Shown here piece by piece: positions 26,334-35,472 of a stretch of 64,000 bases of DNA (position 1 is its first letter; the number at the start of each line of letters is the position of its first letter). Made by a program: the position numbers and the translations under genes. The notes under the pieces are model-generated. The model saw only the letters and a program-made list of their open reading frames with translations, was not told the DNA's origin and made no database searches. Source of the stretch: Staphylococcus felis (GTDB lineage: Bacteria; Bacillota; Bacilli; Staphylococcales; Staphylococcaceae); contig NZ_CP027770.1 of NCBI RefSeq assembly GCF_003012915.1, forward strand, positions 2,294,001 to 2,358,000, read 5' to 3'.

Positions 26334-26714
26334 GTGAATAATTCGTTTCAAAACAGCACCAACGATGATTGGCGTCAAAACTTGCCAGAAGGATATATGC
26401 CGATTTACAAGTATAGTAGACCGACAATATCGTTTGACGCCAAGCACAATCGATTCTATATGTCTAGTTCGTTATTAAAAGCAATAGGGCTTCGAAAGGG
26501 GTCTCGTGTAGGGATGGCGTATAACAAGGCAGAGGATTCACTAATAATCGTCACTAAAGGTGGCTCAATGTTTATCGACAAATCGTCATATATTACAAGC
26601 CGTCATTTTGCGGAAGAGACCGGTTATAAATCCGGACAGCACTATTACGAATACATCGAAGAAGAGTCGTCCGATGAATATAAAATGTTCCGAAAAGCAT
26701 CATCAAAATATTAG
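26334..26714 (+). CDS. Small plus-strand protein with AbrB-like segment, putative regulator
   Basis: A 126-residue protein with a GTG start 26334 just after GGAGGTAATCCTC and a clear promoter. Residues 32-75 (ISFDAKHNRFYMSSSLLKAIGLRKGSRVGMAYNKAEDSLIIVT) resemble the swapped-hairpin DNA-binding pattern of AbrB/MazE-like proteins. It is the only rightward gene between 24 and 44 kb and converges on the C5 methylase gene by a 4-nt overlap. Independent expression suggests a regulatory or lysogeny-associated role. Confidence 0.65.
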   Translation: MNNSFQNSTNDDWRQNLPEGYMPIYKYSRPTISFDAKHNRFYMSSSLLKAIGLRKGSRVGMAYNKAEDSLIIVTKGGSMFIDKSSYITSRHFAEETGYKSGQHYYEYIEEESSDEYKMFRKASSKY

Positions 26715-27994
26715 TCAAGATATTTAAGCAATCGCTTGGTAATAGCGTATACAACATTAACAGTAACGGCGTTCCCAGCTTGCTTGTATCGCTGACTATT
26801 TGATACTCCAGCGTTCTCAACTGCGTCATGCTGTGCGTCAGAAAAACCTTGTAGCCTCCAACACTCTTTCGGAGTTAACTTTCGAATCCTGACACCATAT
26901 CTCGATTTACTACTGCGTGATGCAGATGAGACCTCTGTATTATCATAAATGCTATCAAAACTCTGTGTATCATCCGTTATAATCCCATGTCTATCTTGTG
27001 CCGTAAGTGTAAACATCGGTTCTCCATCCTTCTTGAAGCGACGCCCATTTTGACTTTTGTTTACTCGGTCAGGCGATAATATTGGTATGGCTATCATCGG
27101 CTCTCTCCCACCACCCTGCATCGTGTCTAACGTCGGACTAACGCCTGCCGTGTCGTAAACAGACCCCGCTTGAGATTTTCCGTACATTCCGGCTATCTTG
27201 TTTGGGTTACCTAGCCTTATCGTTGAGCTTTCTCGTTCTTTCAATTGCGTGACTAACTTCGCTATTTTTTCTTCACTTAGGAAAAACCGTTCGTTAACTT
27301 CTTTTTCTAAGAAATCGGCAAGACTTTCCGAAATAGTAGTATTCGTTGGGTAGTCGAAGTTAAACGTTTTAACGCCGTCATATTGAGAAATTCGTTTCTT
27401 TCCTTTCGCTACTACATTCGTTCCTCTAATAATCCAATCGTCATTATCGACTAGATCTTCTCGAATGCATACAATAAATACACGCTCTCTATTCTGCGGG
27501 ACACCGAAATATTTCGAGTTTAGAACCTCGAAGTCCAATCGATAACCGGCGTCATTGATTATTCTCATTATTGTATCTAGCGTTCTTCCCTTATCGTGAC
27601 TTATTAATCCTTTTACATTCTCGAGAAGCAATACGCTAGGCTGCTTCACGGAAGCAATGCGTACAACATCGTATATCAATGTTCCACGGGTATCCTCAAA
27701 GCCTCCTCTTTTACCTGCTACGCTAAAACTTTGGCACGGAAATCCGCCGACTAGAACATCGTGATTTGGTATATCTTCTGCACGAATCTTTGTAATATCT
27801 CCTGACGGCTTCTGTCCGTATAGAGCTTCGTACGCTTTACGGGCAAATTTGTCGATCTCACTAGCAAAAACGCACTCGCCTCCTAACGCGTTTAGCGCTG
27901 TTTCAAACCCACCTATACCGGAAAATAATGAGGCATACTTAAATCTCTTAGTTACTAATCCGTTATTTATAATCTTATTGATATATTTGTCCAA
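26711..27994 (-). CDS. DNA (cytosine-5) methyltransferase
   Basis: A 427-residue C5 methylase with the ordered motifs: ASLFSGIGGFETAL (I, SAM binding), the catalytic GGFPCQSFSVAGKR (IV, Cys87), LLLENVKGL (VI), the NRERVFIV segment (VIII), and GVRIRKLTPKECWRLQGF plus QAGNAV near the end (IX-X). No partner endonuclease gene is adjacent, so it is a solitary phage methylase, probably protective. The start is TTG 27994, 6 nt after GGAGG with the leader motif upstream. Confidence 0.95.
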   Translation of the reverse strand: MDKYINKIINNGLVTKRFKYASLFSGIGGFETALNALGGECVFASEIDKFARKAYEALYGQKPSGDITKIRAEDIPNHDVLVGGFPCQSFSVAGKRGGFEDTRGTLIYDVVRIASVKQPSVLLLENVKGLISHDKGRTLDTIMRIINDAGYRLDFEVLNSKYFGVPQNRERVFIVCIREDLVDNDDWIIRGTNVVAKGKKRISQYDGVKTFNFDYPTNTTISESLADFLEKEVNERFFLSEEKIAKLVTQLKERESSTIRLGNPNKIAGMYGKSQAGSVYDTAGVSPTLDTMQGGGREPMIAIPILSPDRVNKSQNGRRFKKDGEPMFTLTAQDRHGIITDDTQSFDSIYDNTEVSSASRSSKSRYGVRIRKLTPKECWRLQGFSDAQHDAVENAGVSNSQRYKQAGNAVTVNVVYAITKRLLKYLD

Positions 27995-28050
27995 ATGAAA
28001 CCTCCGTTTTATTTTCGTTTTAAAACTGCGAAATAACCCCTTATATATTA

Positions 28051-28692
28051 TTAGCTAATGTCTTTCTCTTTTTCGATATAATTCAAGGCAAACTCTAAAT
28101 ACTTAGACGCCTTCTTTAAGTCGATAGAGCTATCGTCATGCTTGAACGGGCTTCTCGCTAGATATTTAATCGCATTACCAACGCACAAAGCTACAAAGCC
28201 ATCGTCATAACCTTTCGTAATTTCCTCGATAATTTCTATTGTTTCTATATTACCGTTGGTATAATGCGACGGGTGTTCAACTTCAATCGTTTTATTTTCG
28301 TTATCAAACGGCTTAAAATCAAGCTGCTTATCGGTAATTCCTATACCATAATCAGCCGCAGTCTTTGTAGATTTATTTGCGTACTCGTTGGAAATAGCTT
28401 TCGTCATTCTTTCGTAAACAGTGTCTTCTGTTTCTAATAGTCCGTCATTGTTCATGACATATAAGTCGTTGCCTCCAAATAGCGTTACTTTCCTCATCGT
28501 AAGCCACACCTCCGATTGTACATACTTTAAAGATTTAATATTTTTATACGGTATGACATGATCATAAGCCGGGACATAAATCAAGTCATTTAACTCCTCG
28601 GAGGGTTCATAGTCAACGACGATATATTTATCGCCACAAAATTCAGTTGTAAATAACAATGCGTATCGTCTATCATCAATAGATAACGTCAT
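28051..28692 (-). CDS. DUF3310 (SaV-like) protein with extra N-terminal domain
   Basis: A 213-residue protein. Residues 135-205 (VEHPSHYTNGNIETIEIIEE ... GNAIKYLARSPFKHD ... DLKKASKYLEFAL) are the DUF3310 domain found in many staphylococcal and T7-like phages and linked to nucleotide kinase functions (T7 gp1.7). Residues 1-85 form a beta-rich domain that includes an NIKSLKYVQSEVWLTM strand pair. It sits among nucleotide-metabolism genes. SD AAAGGAG. Confidence 0.8.
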   Translation of the reverse strand: MTLSIDDRRYALLFTTEFCGDKYIVVDYEPSEELNDLIYVPAYDHVIPYKNIKSLKYVQSEVWLTMRKVTLFGGNDLYVMNNDGLLETEDTVYERMTKAISNEYANKSTKTAADYGIGITDKQLDFKPFDNENKTIEVEHPSHYTNGNIETIEIIEEITKGYDDGFVALCVGNAIKYLARSPFKHDDSSIDLKKASKYLEFALNYIEKEKDIS

Positions 28693-28882
28693 TCCTTAGC
28701 GTCTCCTTTCGAATACCTATATCGCTTAAATAATTCGCTATATTAGACTCACTAACGTAGCACTGTTCGTTCTCGTCATAATATACATCCTCGTTTTCGA
28801 GCAAAGGGTCGCCATAAAAATCTTTGGCGATTACCTCCGCATCTCCAAAACGCCTTTCGAACTGTTCACTAAATCTACTCAT
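28676..28882 (-). CDS. Small acidic hypothetical protein
   Basis: A 68-residue acidic protein overlapping both neighbours by a few bases. Sequence FSEQFERRFGDAEVIAKDFYGDPLLENEDVYYDENEQCYV suggests helix then strands. SD AGGAAGCGG. Unknown. Confidence 0.65.
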   Translation of the reverse strand: MSRFSEQFERRFGDAEVIAKDFYGDPLLENEDVYYDENEQCYVSESNIANYLSDIGIRKETLRNDVIY

Positions 28883-29645
28883 TCGATCCGCTTCCTAAAT
28901 CACTATATATCTCGTCTAACTCGTAGAACCCTTTTCCGTCAGTTAAATCGAGCGCCACACCGTACACATATTGATTGACGCCAAACTCTCGTCGGTCTCC
29001 TTGCTGTTCTGCAGTATTTTGCCGACGTATATCCGTGTTATGCGGGTATACCTTTTTCGACTTAATCTCTTCGCATACTTCTAATACTGCATCTACAACG
29101 GAATCATCAAATCCCGTATAAGTTTCGATTATTCGCTCTACCAAAGTTGCCATATCTCGCATTCCTTTTATTTGTCCTAGCTCAACTAACGTTCCTTTTC
29201 CGTTTTCATTACAATCAATAACAATTGCGTTGGATTTCATTATCCCATCCGTATCATTTTCTACAATTCTTTCAGCAAGTCTCTCATTATCAACATTTGC
29301 TTTATCGTTAATCGATTCGTCCTCGTGCGGCACATATAACTCTAAACCACGTTTACGAAGTTCTGCCGCCTCTTTCTTTCGTTGTAACTGTGCTCCGTAA
29401 CTAAGCATATCTCCCGCAAGATAAATCATATTTACGTCATCGGAAGCTCTTTTGATGAACTCAACCTCGTCCTCGGTCGTGTTAATTGTATTAGCACCGT
29501 ATATTTCAGGATATATCCCAAAAACTGTGTCGCTAAAAACGGCTGTTATCGTAGCTTCAACCGGATTAAATAATCTTACGTAGTCACGATTTTCTACTGT
29601 GTGAACGCCTTTTACTAATACTCTATCCCAAACATTAAACGCCAT
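28875..29645 (-). CDS. Nucleoside 2-deoxyribosyltransferase-like protein
   Basis: A 256-residue protein. Residues 70-165 carry the deoxyribosyltransferase fold: MIYLAGDM at the first strand, EAAELRKRGLELYVPHED, MKSNAIVIDCN and the substrate-site GTLVEL(G) motif. The N-terminal 65 residues are an added small beta domain (DRVLVKGVHTVENRDYVRLF). The C-terminal part has ALDLTDGKGFYELDEIYSDL. It may recycle deoxyribose between bases, next to the NrdEF genes. SD AAAGGAG. Confidence 0.75.
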   Translation of the reverse strand: MAFNVWDRVLVKGVHTVENRDYVRLFNPVEATITAVFSDTVFGIYPEIYGANTINTTEDEVEFIKRASDDVNMIYLAGDMLSYGAQLQRKKEAAELRKRGLELYVPHEDESINDKANVDNERLAERIVENDTDGIMKSNAIVIDCNENGKGTLVELGQIKGMRDMATLVERIIETYTGFDDSVVDAVLEVCEEIKSKKVYPHNTDIRRQNTAEQQGDRREFGVNQYVYGVALDLTDGKGFYELDEIYSDLGSGSNE

Positions 29646-29881
29646 TATTTCGACACTCCTTTTCCACTCTTAAATTCGTTAGAGTACTTTCTCTTATACT
29701 CACTCTTTAAGATAACGTATAAATCTAACGCCGAAAATACCAACAATACCGTAATGAAATTATCGATAAGGAATATCGTCGGCACTAGATGACCGCTAAA
29801 TACAGATATTTTCAACGCTAATAGTAATACTACAATTAACGTTAACTCGACGTTTTTCATTAATTTCGATAGATAGTTCAT
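29645..29881 (-). CDS. Small two-helix membrane protein
   Basis: A 78-residue protein with hydrophobic helices at about 12-30 and 34-58 and a basic C-terminal tail (KSEYKRKYSNEFKSGKGVSK). It is coupled to both neighbours by overlaps. SD GGAGG. Unknown. Confidence 0.65.
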   Translation of the reverse strand: MNYLSKLMKNVELTLIVVLLLALKISVFSGHLVPTIFLIDNFITVLLVFSALDLYVILKSEYKRKYSNEFKSGKGVSK

Positions 29882-30135
29882 CGTCTTACCTCCGCCAAAA
29901 TATCATCAATTTGTTTCTCTTTATATCCATCTACCCTACCTGCGATCGCCCCGTGTTCATCTAATAACATTAAAACTGGCACAGACATGATGCCGTAGTG
30001 TCCAGCGACAACCATGCCGCTATCGGTGGTTACGTCATATTCCTCATAATCAACTCCGTCTAATTTTCCGCTTAAATATCTAGTTACCATTCCACATGGC
30101 ATACAATTCGGCTTTTTCAATGCGACTAATTTCAT
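29878..30135 (-). CDS. Thioredoxin/NrdH-like redoxin
   Basis: An 85-residue redoxin with a CMPC active site at residues 11-14 (KKPNCMPCGMVTRYL) and the cis-proline loop MSVPVLMLL. Size and place next to nrdF, nrdE and nrdI suggest that it is the electron donor for the phage ribonucleotide reductase. SD GGAGG. Confidence 0.85.
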   Translation of the reverse strand: MKLVALKKPNCMPCGMVTRYLSGKLDGVDYEEYDVTTDSGMVVAGHYGIMSVPVLMLLDEHGAIAGRVDGYKEKQIDDILAEVRR

Positions 30136-30159
30136 TCGTCTATAACCTCCGTTTTTTTT

Positions 30160-30318
30160 TTAATTTTCTAGTACCGATATAGATAAAACGTCTGACTCGA
30201 AGGGGATTTCCATCATAGCTGTATCCTGTGCTAAATCGTAAGCCTCTTCCGCTGTTTCTGCTTCAATAGGGATTTCTATCATCCCGTAATATTCAATTTC
30301 TACGCTATACTCTTTCAT
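30160..30318 (-). CDS. 52-residue protein resembling DpnD/PcfM C-terminal domains
   Basis: A short frame from ATG 30318 behind GGAGGGATATAGA. Sequence pattern YSVEIEYYGMIEIPIEAETAEEAYDLA (strand, strand, helix) resembles the small DpnD/PcfM-type domain. Ends at 30160, 24 nt before the redoxin gene. Too short for certainty, but the SD is excellent and the gap would otherwise be empty. Confidence 0.55.
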   Translation of the reverse strand: MKEYSVEIEYYGMIEIPIEAETAEEAYDLAQDTAMMEIPFESDVLSISVLEN

Positions 30319-30335
30319 TCTATATCCCTCCGTTT

Positions 30336-30554
30336 TTAATGAACTTCTAAAGTTACGTTTTTACCGATGTGCGCCGACATAATAGGATCTTTTTCATACC
30401 CTAAGATAAGTGTTCTCTCTCCATCTAAACACTCTATTTCAAACATTGAATAGTTTATGTCAGTGTGAATAGTATCGACATTCATATAGGTCTCTTTCGA
30501 CCATGCCCTATCAATTATTACCTCACGCGGTCCTATCGAGATTTCTGTTCTCAA
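30336..30554 (-). CDS. Small beta-rich hypothetical protein
   Basis: A 72-residue protein with TTG start 30554 after AGGAGGGATAGGCG. Alternating strands (EISIGPREVIIDRAW, SMFEIECLDGERTLILGYE, KNVTLEVH). It lies between nrdF and the redoxin gene. Unknown. Confidence 0.6.
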   Translation of the reverse strand: MRTEISIGPREVIIDRAWSKETYMNVDTIHTDINYSMFEIECLDGERTLILGYEKDPIMSAHIGKNVTLEVH

Positions 30555-30626
30555 CGCCTATCCCTCCTAATATTAGATTCTAATCCATTAATATTTCTGT
30601 ATAGTAATGCTTCTATTTCAAGTAGT

Positions 30627-31574
30627 TTATTCAAAAATAAAGTCATCATCAGAAATGGCCTCTACTGTCGCTTTTTTATACGTGGATGACTTCTCGCTAA
30701 AGAAATCGTGAGAATCTTGTCCAACATTTAACCCATTCAACACAATCGAACTTACCTTATCGTGTTCATAGCGATTCTCAAACCCAAGATTATTTAGCGC
30801 TTTGTTTGCGTTATACTTAACAAAATCGACAACCTCTAGTGTTAACCCAATATTGTCGTATATCTCACGAGTATACGCAATTTCGTTCTCCAACAACTCA
30901 TCAAATAGTCCGAAAACAAAGTCTGACATATCCTCGCCCAAGTCATCAGCTAACTTACGGGCTAACAATCCGACGTATGTTCCGTGTATGCTCTCATCAC
31001 GAATAATAAGTTGAATAATATTACCGCTTGCACGCAACTTTCCTTGTCCAGCAAGATATAACGGATAGAAGAACCCGCTATAAAACAAAAATGATTCCAA
31101 AGCAACTGATGCTACCATCGCCTTATATAACGATTTCTTGTCCGAAATATTATTATAAAATTCGTCAATCATTTCCGCTTTTTTCTGCAATCTGCCATTA
31201 CGTTCCAGCCACTCGAATACACCGTCAATTTCCGCTTGACTGGCTAATGTCAAGAAAATATTCGAATAACTGCGTGCATGTACAGCGTTTTCCATACCAC
31301 CCATAAACGTAAGAACTGCCTTTTGTTGATGACTCTCGACATGTTGCGCTATTTGACTCATTCCGTCATTACCTTGCAACGTATCTAGGAGCGTTAGCCC
31401 TCCTAAAACACGCATATAGACTTTTTGCTCTTCTTTCGACAACTCTTCCCACGTAAGAATATCGCTTGCTAATGCGACTTCTTCCGGTAACCAAAATTGC
31501 TTTAGGTTTTGTAGGATAAACATTTCCGAATAGTCATCATCTTTAACAGACCAATTTCCAGCTGTATAAGCCAT
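30627..31574 (-). CDS. nrdF: Class Ib ribonucleotide reductase small subunit
   Basis: A 315-residue radical-generating beta subunit. Metal-ligand segments are recognisable ([63 protein letters not shown]), and the C-terminal tail ends FE as required to dock on NrdE. With NrdE, NrdI and the redoxin it makes deoxynucleotides for phage replication. A leader motif precedes the SD. It follows nrdE with a 35-nt gap. Confidence 0.95.
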   Translation of the reverse strand: MAYTAGNWSVKDDDYSEMFILQNLKQFWLPEEVALASDILTWEELSKEEQKVYMRVLGGLTLLDTLQGNDGMSQIAQHVESHQQKAVLTFMGGMENAVHARSYSNIFLTLASQAEIDGVFEWLERNGRLQKKAEMIDEFYNNISDKKSLYKAMVASVALESFLFYSGFFYPLYLAGQGKLRASGNIIQLIIRDESIHGTYVGLLARKLADDLGEDMSDFVFGLFDELLENEIAYTREIYDNIGLTLEVVDFVKYNANKALNNLGFENRYEHDKVSSIVLNGLNVGQDSHDFFSEKSSTYKKATVEAISDDDFIFE

Positions 31575-31609
31575 ACTTCAATCTCCTTTGTCGTTTTAAT
31601 TTCGTTTGT

Positions 31610-33724
31610 TTAAACCGCACAACTTACGCACTCTTCGTTACTTGTGTCTTTTTGTCGGACATAATATAACGTTTTAATACCTTTATAATGCGCGTAAAGC
31701 TGAATTCGTGTTAAATCTCTCGTTGTAACAGCATCAGTGACAAACACTGTAAAAGAAATCCCTTGATCGACGTGCTTCTGTATCGTCGCTATTAAATCAA
31801 TGACTTTCATCATATCCATGCTATACGCTTCTTTATAGAAGAACCAATTTCGGTTATCTAAATTCGGCATAGGATAGAACGTCTTACTATTTCCGTAAGT
31901 ACGAACTTCGAGTTTCTCCATTATCGGCATTACACTTGCTGTTGCCGATTGTACATACGAAATAGATCCCGTAGGAGCAATTGCCAATGTCAACGAATTG
32001 TATAGTCCGTACTTCTCAACGTCTTTTTGAAGTTGTCTCCAATCACTTTTTGTTGGTAACTTAATACCGTTAAACAAGGCAGATACTTTCTCCGACGTAA
32101 AATTTCGTGGTAATTTATTCTCGACATAATCGTCGAAGAATGTCCCATCACTATAACCGCTATTCTCGAAGTCCATAAATGTCAACCCCGTTTTTTTAGC
32201 TGTTTCCATGGAACGTTTTAAAGCATAGAACCTTACCGAACTAAAGAAATGGTCTACAAATTCGATAGCCTCTTTCGACTCATACGATATTGAATTATTC
32301 GCCAAATAACCATGAAGATTCATAGCGCCTAACCCAACACTTCTCATTAGATCGTTCGCTTTTTTAACTCCGGGAGCATTTTTTACATCGCTAGTATTCG
32401 ACACTCTATTAAGGGCATCGATTGATAGCGACACAGTGTTTTCGATGTCTCCACTTTCCATAGTATTAGCTATGTTAATCGAACCTAAGTTACACGAAAT
32501 GTCCAATCCGATTTTATCATTGTCATCTCCATAATCTCCAAATTTTGAAACAATGCTCGGTTGCAAAATTTCGCTACATAGATTCGAAAATTTTATGTTA
32601 CTAATGTTCGACAATTGATTTTCATTATTTACGTTATCATAAAACATAATATACGGGTAGCCAGACTCGATTTGCGTTATAGCTATTCGCTCTAATAAAC
32701 CTCTAGGGTCAATCTTCTTTAAGCGCAATTCCGGATTAGTGATGAACTCATCATATCTTTCGGTCAAATTTACCTCGTCTAAATGCTCTCCTATAACATC
32801 GTAGAAGTTCTTCGGATAAAATAAATACATCGGCTCATTATTTCGAGCTAGCTCTATCATTTTATCCGGAATAACCACCCCAATATTCAAAGTCGGTGTC
32901 CTAACGTCATCATCAGCACTAATCTTTTTTGTTGCTAAAAAATCATAAATATCCGCATGAAACACATTTAAGTACGTACTTGCACTTCCTTGACGCTGTC
33001 CCATCTGATTAATGTGACGGAACGATTGGTCAAGGTTTTTCATGATTGGCACAACCCCGCTAGTCACTCCCTCGTAACCTTTGAGTGATTCGCCTTTCGC
33101 TCTTGTTTTTGTTAGATTGATAGAGACACCGCCACCAATTTTCGACAATTGTCTAGCAGTACTATTCATCTGATTAATATCGTTTAATGAGTCTCCGCAT
33201 TCTAGAAGGAAACATGAAATAAACGCTCCTCGTCTTGCCTTACCGGCGTTTAAAAACGTTGGTGTTGCCGGTTGGTACTTTTGGCTCATCATTAGTTCAA
33301 CAAAACGTAATGCGGACTCAAAATCTCCATTTCCGAAGAACAATGCCACAATACTCACTCGATCTTCGTATCGCTCTAGGTATGACTTTTTATCATTCGA
33401 TTTCATAGCGTAGTTGTTGTAAAACTTAAACGCCGACATATAGGACGGGAATCGAAACTTAAAGCTATATGCTCGCTTAAATACCGTCTTTATTTCATCA
33501 AAAGTGTATTGCGATATTAATTCAATATCCCAATAATCATTGTCTACTAAATAATCAACCTTCTCTTTCAGGTTATGAAACCAACGCATATTAACGTTTA
33601 CATGATCTATAAAATACGCTTTAACCGCTTCGGCATCCTTTTCAACATTAATTGTTGGATTACCATTCTCATCGTACTCCATAACCTCGTTATTTAGCTC
33701 AATGTGTGATTTCGGTTTACTCAT
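31610..33724 (-). CDS. nrdE: Class Ib ribonucleotide reductase large subunit
   Basis: A 704-residue catalytic alpha subunit. It has the N-terminal NrdE extension, the ATPTFLNAGKARRGAFISCFLLECGDSL substrate loop with catalytic Cys, the NLCSEIL and DISCNLGSINIANTM blocks, the APTGSIS(Y) loop and the C-terminal redox tail CVSCAV reduced by NrdH-type redoxins. Full length for the family. SD GGAGG; overlaps the gene upstream by 4 nt. Confidence 0.95.
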   Translation of the reverse strand: MSKPKSHIELNNEVMEYDENGNPTINVEKDAEAVKAYFIDHVNVNMRWFHNLKEKVDYLVDNDYWDIELISQYTFDEIKTVFKRAYSFKFRFPSYMSAFKFYNNYAMKSNDKKSYLERYEDRVSIVALFFGNGDFESALRFVELMMSQKYQPATPTFLNAGKARRGAFISCFLLECGDSLNDINQMNSTARQLSKIGGGVSINLTKTRAKGESLKGYEGVTSGVVPIMKNLDQSFRHINQMGQRQGSASTYLNVFHADIYDFLATKKISADDDVRTPTLNIGVVIPDKMIELARNNEPMYLFYPKNFYDVIGEHLDEVNLTERYDEFITNPELRLKKIDPRGLLERIAITQIESGYPYIMFYDNVNNENQLSNISNIKFSNLCSEILQPSIVSKFGDYGDDNDKIGLDISCNLGSINIANTMESGDIENTVSLSIDALNRVSNTSDVKNAPGVKKANDLMRSVGLGAMNLHGYLANNSISYESKEAIEFVDHFFSSVRFYALKRSMETAKKTGLTFMDFENSGYSDGTFFDDYVENKLPRNFTSEKVSALFNGIKLPTKSDWRQLQKDVEKYGLYNSLTLAIAPTGSISYVQSATASVMPIMEKLEVRTYGNSKTFYPMPNLDNRNWFFYKEAYSMDMMKVIDLIATIQKHVDQGISFTVFVTDAVTTRDLTRIQLYAHYKGIKTLYYVRQKDTSNEECVSCAV

Positions 33725-33942
33725 TCGAAATAGTCCTCCTCAAACTCCTTTATTTTATCTTCTATATAATCTTCATCGTAGCCGTGGAGCAACTTCCTTA
33801 ATTCTGATGCGCTACTTGCTACCCCTTTGAACATGTCACTGTCGCCACAAACCTCGCAGAACTCTAAATGTCTCTCATCGTAATGGTTATCAAAATAAAT
33901 TCCGCCAGTGTGGCTACAGTATACGTAAACGGTGGGCATCAT
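33721..33942 (-). CDS. Small Cys-containing protein between nrdI and nrdE
   Basis: A 73-residue protein with C...H...H...C..C spacing (YCSHTGGIYFDNHYDERHLEFCEVCGDSD), suggesting a zinc ribbon, followed by an acidic helix (YDEDYIEDKIKEFEEDYFE). Coupled to both Nrd genes by overlaps, so probably co-produced. Unknown. Confidence 0.65.
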   Translation of the reverse strand: MMPTVYVYCSHTGGIYFDNHYDERHLEFCEVCGDSDMFKGVASSASELRKLLHGYDEDYIEDKIKEFEEDYFE

Positions 33943-34304
33943 CTCAGCCTCCTTAACGACTCAATTATTCTATCCACGCTTTCGACATCTTCGTCAGTAC
34001 CCCGAAGTTCAACTTTTGTTAAAACAGGCACTCCGAAACTTTCGCTTATTATGTCAGCTGCACGTCCGAAATATTTAGAACCCCAGTTTCGATTACCAAA
34101 CCCGATAACTCCTATTAGTTTTAACTCATTCCGAGACAACCAATCGTCAACTTCTTCCGGAACTTGTCCAAAAAAGTATGTTGGTGTGAGTAATACGAAC
34201 TGGTTATCAGGTTCTTTATCTGTAATCGAAAGACAGTCCGTCGAAAGTCTTTTAGCAAAAGACTCCGTATTCCCTGTTTTCGAAAAATAGAAGACGTCAA
34301 TCAT
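33939..34304 (-). CDS. nrdI: NrdI flavodoxin
   Basis: A 121-residue flavodoxin-like protein. FMN-phosphate loop FYFSKTGNTESFAKRL at the start, LLTPTYFFGQVPEEV and the GVIGFGNRNWGSKYFG loop are diagnostic. It activates the metal cofactor of NrdF with reduced oxygen species. First Nrd gene in the leftward operon. Confidence 0.92.
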   Translation of the reverse strand: MIDVFYFSKTGNTESFAKRLSTDCLSITDKEPDNQFVLLTPTYFFGQVPEEVDDWLSRNELKLIGVIGFGNRNWGSKYFGRAADIISESFGVPVLTKVELRGTDEDVESVDRIIESLRRLR

Positions 34305-34567
34305 TGTTCGTCCTCCATGAAATCTATTTTTGTTTTGTTTGCGTCAGTAATATTTAGTACACGCTCAAAAAATCGAAATACTCCGTCTATCGTAAGAGTC
34401 AATAAAACCGCTAAAGTATATGTCTTTAATGAGAAGCTATATTCAGTAAGCATTACTACTGCTGTGAAAATGAAAAACGCTTTAATCATAGTCCACGCAA
34501 GCATAGCAAAGCCGTATTTCACATAATCGAATTTCGATGGTCCTGTAATTTCAATCTTCACTTTCAT
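34301..34567 (-). CDS. Small two-helix membrane protein
   Basis: An 88-residue protein with hydrophobic helices at about 16-41 and 47-63, the second followed by RFFERVLNIT. Overlaps nrdI by 4 nt and the resolvase gene by 17 nt. SD GGGAGTG. Unknown. Confidence 0.65.
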   Translation of the reverse strand: MKVKIEITGPSKFDYVKYGFAMLAWTMIKAFFIFTAVVMLTEYSFSLKTYTLAVLLTLTIDGVFRFFERVLNITDANKTKIDFMEDEQ

Positions 34568-35078
34568 TCACTCCCTTTTCGATAATCTCTTCGCGTTCTA
34601 GAAACGCAGTTACACATGCAATAGCGTCGCCTATGTCGTCGATATATTTCCCCCTAGGCGTGTATAAGCCATCAACAGTGCCGTACTTTCTCTCGACAGC
34701 TTCTCCCACCATCTTCTTATCGTTATCCTTGACGTTAAGAACATTCCTAGCCCACTTCTTAATTGATGCGTTATGAAAATCGAATAGTTTATACCGACTA
34801 TACATTCGAAGCTCATACGCACCGTGCGTCTTTAACACAGGCATAGCTGTAGACGATCTCCCTACTACCGATGCTTCTTTCACAATGACGTCTGGACGAT
34901 ATTGTGAAGCAAGAAAATCGATAGCTATCACATTGTACTCAATACGTTCCTGCTCCGTTTGATTTGGATCGTTTTTAATCAAGCCATAGTCCAGTAATTT
35001 CGGCTTGCCGTTTATAACTTCGACTACGGCATAACCGGTTTTAGCAAACGATAAATCTAATCCTATATAAATGCTCAT
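34551..35078 (-). CDS. RuvC-like Holliday junction resolvase
   Basis: A 175-residue RNase H-fold nuclease: IGLDLSFAKTGYAVVE with the first catalytic Asp (residue 8), VIVKEASVVGRSSTAM with the Glu, ending in the acidic pair DDIGDAIACVTAFLE. Phage RuvC-like enzymes debranch DNA before packaging. The ATG sits in an ATGA overlap with the 43-codon gene upstream and is preceded by GGGAGG. Confidence 0.85.
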   Translation of the reverse strand: MSIYIGLDLSFAKTGYAVVEVINGKPKLLDYGLIKNDPNQTEQERIEYNVIAIDFLASQYRPDVIVKEASVVGRSSTAMPVLKTHGAYELRMYSRYKLFDFHNASIKKWARNVLNVKDNDKKMVGEAVERKYGTVDGLYTPRGKYIDDIGDAIACVTAFLEREEIIEKGVNESED

Positions 35079-35206
35079 CGCTTACCTCCCAAATTATCGT
35101 ACGTACCGACATGAAGTTTAATTATAGTTGTTCCAATTGCGTACCAAACGGCTATTCGACCATCATCAAGCCACTTTACTTTTGCTTTAGTAAGAGAATC
35201 GTTCAT
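35075..35206 (-). CDS. 43-residue protein linking two phage genes
   Basis: A short frame (MNDSLTKAKVKWLDDGRIAV ... ending GTYDNLGGKR) starting in a TGATG overlap with the gene upstream and ending in an ATGA overlap with the resolvase gene, whose SD lies inside it. The strand-turn-strand pattern looks protein-like. Unknown. Confidence 0.55.
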   Translation of the reverse strand: MNDSLTKAKVKWLDDGRIAVWYAIGTTIIKLHVGTYDNLGGKR

Positions 35207-35472
35207 CAAACCACCGATCCCTTTCTATGAAAAGTATCGAACGATTTACTATACGGATCAATGAAATCGTATTGGCCGACAATCATATACCCATCATCGA
35301 AAATGAGTAAATCAGTATTAAAAGGAACGATAATGCTGTTGTAATATCCCGATTTAAGTTCGATATGAAGCCCGTAGTCCTCAAAATCATGTAATCTAAG
35401 AGGTTCTGTCCATAAGTTCTCGTCATAATAGCTTTGGATATCTCTGTAACGCACATGCAATGGCTTACCCAT
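35206..35472 (-). CDS. Small beta-rich hypothetical protein
   Basis: An 88-residue protein from ATG 35472 (MGKPLHVRYRDIQSYYDENL), chosen because AAAGGGG lies 8 nt upstream and the ATG overlaps the upstream stop (TAATG). An in-frame start 21 codons earlier lies inside the nuclease gene. Strand-rich with aromatic residues. Unknown. Confidence 0.65.
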   Translation of the reverse strand: MGKPLHVRYRDIQSYYDENLWTEPLRLHDFEDYGLHIELKSGYYNSIIVPFNTDLLIFDDGYMIVGQYDFIDPYSKSFDTFHRKGSVV

